64,000 bases of DNA from NCBI RefSeq assembly GCF_947507565.1, contig NC_089184.1, positions 1 to 64,000 of the forward strand, read 5' to 3'. A model generated the notes under the pieces. It saw only the letters and a list, made by a program, of their open reading frames with translations, ran no database searches and was not told the origin of the DNA. The DNA comes from Oscarella lobularis (taxonomy: Eukaryota > Porifera > Homoscleromorpha > Homosclerophorida > Oscarellidae). This document shows, piece after piece, positions 61,750-64,000 of this stretch; position 1 is the first letter of the stretch; each line of letters begins with the position of its first letter. The position numbers and the translations under genes were made by a program.

Positions 61750-63285
61750 ATGACGACGAAGATTCGTGCGTTCGTTCTTTCGTTTTCTGATGGGCAAGAG
61801 GTTTTCTATTCGGGCCAGACGGTGTCCGGAAAGTGCCTTTTGTCAATCGACGCGCCGCTGAAAGCACGCGGGGTGCGACTCGCTATCAAAGGCGAAGCGC
61901 ACGTCTTCTGGACGAAATTGAAGTCGAGGAGGAAGGAAAGCAGCGTCGGCGTGGACAGAGGGGAGAACTACACTGAACAGTACAGCAGTCGTGAAGTGTA
62001 TTTCAATCTTAGAACGACTCTCTGGGGAAAGGGTACGGGGTGGGGTCCCTTTCTTCCTTTCTTTCTTCCTTTCCTTTCTTTCTTTCTTTCTTTCTTCATT
62101 GTTTTTCTTGTTCTGGCAGGCGAAAAGGATCGTAAAGGAGACAATCCCGTTCTTCCTGCCGGAGAACACATCATGCCATTTGCCTTTCAACTTCCTTCAT
62201 CTGGATTACCCTCTTCATTTGAAGGAGAACACGGTCACATTCGCTATTGGCTTGAAGCGACAGTCGATCGACCGTGGACAAACGATTACAAGACGAAACG
62301 CGCCTTTACCGTTCATGACGTCATTGACGTGAATCTGGATCAAATGGTCGTTCCCATTGAAGCAAATGACGAGAGAACTCTGTGTTGTTTCTGCTGCAAA
62401 TCGGGACCTCTTTACGTTGAAGCGAGACTCGATCGATGTGGGTACTGTCCAGGAGAAGCAATTGCAATTTCAACGTGCGTTCGCAATTTCACCAATCGAG
62501 AAATGAGAGGAACTCGCGCAAGAATTGTGCAAACTGCCGAATATTTTGCTCAGGGTTCACGTCATAAGTCAATGCGAGAAGTGGCTCTCACACAGGGCGT
62601 ACCCATTCAATCAGGTCTAACAGATGAATGGCATAATCGACTTATGACTGTCCCCGCAATACCGCCGACAACGCTACAATGTCGAATTATTAGAATTACC
62701 TATATTGTTGAGGTACAGCACTAGTAGAGTAGACATGTGTGTATGTAGGTCATCTCCTCTGTTTGGGGGGGTTAGATTTCTGTTGTTGTCCCAAATGGAG
62801 TGGACGTCACTCTTGAACTGCCTATTACCATTGGCACTGTGCCATTTCGTCGCTCTCACCCGCCGCGCACTCGCGGCGGCGGCGGCGGCGGTCACCACCA
62901 CAACCACCACCACCAGCAGCGTCGTCATGGCGGCGGCGGCGGCGGCGATTCCCAGCCACCGACATATGCTGAAGCAATGGGCAACACTGTGACAATTGGA
63001 GAGCCCAATGAACGCTATGTAATTGGAGATCTTCGATACACGCCTCTCTATGCCTACGTTCACGATTATCACTTTCATCCGTCGCCGCCCTCAGCGTCAT
63101 CGTCGTCATCAACGTCGTCATCAGCACAGGTGAGAAAGACAATGAGAGTCTCAGCAAGCGAGCGGGATTTTGACATTTAGGCGGGAGGAGGAGGAAGCTA
63201 TCAGCAGGCAAGAGCGCCAAATGAGCGTACGCGCTTGATTCAAGATGCTAGCGGCGGCGGCAGCGGCGGCGGTCACACTTCTTAG
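61750..63285 (+). CDS. Alpha-arrestin (arrestin-domain-containing protein)
   Basis: Four exons: 61750-62032, 62120-62712, 62776-63129 and 63181-63285, joining to 444 residues. Introns are 87 bp (TTTC-rich, no in-frame stop, length divisible by three), 63 bp (GTACAG..GGTTAG) and 51 bp (GTGAGA..ATTTAG). The start follows the family pattern (IRAFVLSFSDGQEVFYSGQT). N-terminal arrestin fold: about residues 5-150, with LPAGEH..PFAFQLP and SFEGEHGHIRYWLEA. The C-terminal arrestin domain begins about residue 170 (CCFCCKSGPLYVEARLDR, GYCPGEAI) and runs to LELPITIGTVPF near 316. The tail has Gly6, a His-rich stretch, then QPPTYAEAM with a PPxY motif (353-356), then RYTPLYAYV and a Ser-rich end. In this family PPxY recruits NEDD4-type WW-domain ubiquitin ligases to membrane cargo. 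Closest in layout to the ARRDC2/3/4/TXNIP group; the exact orthologue is not assigned. Confidence 0.93.
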
Positions 63286-63518
63286 ACAGAAGCCCTCCCC
63301 CCTCCCCCATTGATAAGACCCACACACTCTCTCTCTCTCTCTATCAAAATCAAATTCTTTTGGTTATTTTGTTGTTAATAGATATATAGATATACACAAG
63401 CTTAGCTTAGCCATGAGAGACAGAGAAAATCTTCTTCGGGTAAGAAACAAGTCAACCCTTTACTAATTACTGATTTATACGAACACATACACAATCGTCC
63501 TGTGTCTTTATACATACA
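63286..63518. other. 3' flank between convergent genes, with CT microsatellite
   Basis: Holds the arrestin 3' UTR and that of the next minus-strand gene. A short (CT)n tract lies at about 63325-63343. No canonical AATAAA is visible on either strand here, so polyadenylation signals are variant or the UTRs overlap. Confidence 0.6.
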
Positions 63519-64000
63519 TTAAGAAGAAATTGAAAGAGCTTCTTCATCGTCGTCGTCTGCATCAACTTCCTTGAGCGGAGAAGAAGAAGAAGAAGAAGAA
63601 TTCTTCGCGTCAGCTACAAAGAAACGATATGACACATGATCATCAAATCAATTAATTAATCAATTTACCCAATACGAAGCTTTCATCAAAGGCTCCCTCA
63701 TTTAGCCAAGTTCCTAAAGAGGCGTGCGTATCTTTAATTAAGGTAAACCATAAGAACAGTTCCCCTTTTCTAACCGGCACTAGTTTCCTTTTCCAAAAAG
63801 GAAACTTCATCTCCGTTAAGAATGGGACTATGAAGAGATTCAGACAGATCGTGAGGAGCAAGCACGCTACTAGACATCATGGATTGAGGTGAGGGTGGAG
63901 TGAGAGGACGGTGCTCTTGCTCTTGCTCTTGCTGTTTCAATGTAGCCTCCACCGCTGCTGCTGATCCATAAGAAATGAAGGAAGTATCATCATCATCATC
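63519..64000 (-). CDS. C-terminus of unidentified protein, gene continues past window
   Basis: Three minus-strand exons in one frame: 64000-63775 (open through the window edge), 63713-63669 (45 nt) and 63613-63519 (stop TAA at 63519-63521). Introns are 61 bp (GTTAG..CTTTAG) and 55 bp (GTAAAT..TTTGTAG). At least 120 residues are visible: an Asp run, a Gln/Glu repeat (KQQEQEQEHRP), PLTPPSPQS, LNGDEVSFLEKETSAGTWLN, GAFDESFVLADAKN, Ser7 from GAA/TTC repeats, and an acidic end (EVDADDDDEEALSISS). It reads as an acidic, probably disordered tail; the TPPSP stretch could be a proline-directed kinase target. Family not recognisable from this part. It converges with the arrestin gene. Confidence 0.7.

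Noticed and set aside
62674..63220. Minus-strand ORFs opposite the arrestin tail
   Set aside because: They are shadows of GGC/CAC/TCA codon repeats in exon 3. The plus-strand frame is confirmed by arrestin motifs and consistent splice phases.

Overview
The window is a eukaryotic chromosome end, read inward from the telomere at position 1. It opens with about 100 perfect CCCTAA copies, the C-rich strand of TTAGGG, which is what a left telomere shows on the + strand. The right edge carries an alpha-arrestin gene with introns of 51, 63 and 87 bp and a second spliced gene with introns of 55 and 61 bp. TTAGGG telomeres, an ARRDC-type alpha-arrestin with a PPxY motif and very short introns suggest an animal, or a close relative, with a compact genome such as a sponge. 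The species cannot be fixed from the sequence alone.

Layout. 1-607 telomere; 608-884 a 20-bp G-rich satellite on the opposite strand to the telomeric G-strand; 885-1659 unremarkable unique DNA. 1660-10075 is a segment bounded by two diverged inverted arms (1660-2240 and 9500-10075). Each arm has a TGACGTCA box, a CACGTG box, a GCGCGC element and then a consensus splice donor, so they look like two promoters with first exons pointing at each other. Inside lie a 33-bp minisatellite, a duplicated terminal-exon-like element, two tandem arrays of a roughly 153-bp unit, two arrays of a TTCGAACGTTCGAA palindrome and two short arrays of satellite A. Read on the minus strand, each 153-bp unit looks like a 98-nt exon plus a 55-58-nt intron.

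10167-59998 is about 50 kb of higher-order satellite. Satellite A (15/16 bp, core GGACAAATTGTCC) alternates with satellite B (22 bp, AT-rich, GAATTAATGCAG core). Eight near-identical 355-bp non-satellite islands sit inside satellite B. Nested duplications (offsets 1517, 1749, 3602, 3718 and 3787 bp) show recent amplification. Almost every long open frame in this block is an artefact of repeat units with no stop codon in any of six frames.

60149-60725 holds a second copy of the terminal-exon-like element from 3808-4370, so direct copies flank the satellite block. Ordinary gene-bearing chromosome then starts: a possible small spliced minus-strand gene, an unidentified 131-codon minus-strand ORF, an 85-bp divergent promoter gap, the four-exon alpha-arrestin gene (444 residues) and the 3' end of a further minus-strand gene running off the window. 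The two minus-strand genes and the arrestin are not related in any way I can see. The system most worth testing is the subtelomeric array of exon-like units with its facing promoters.
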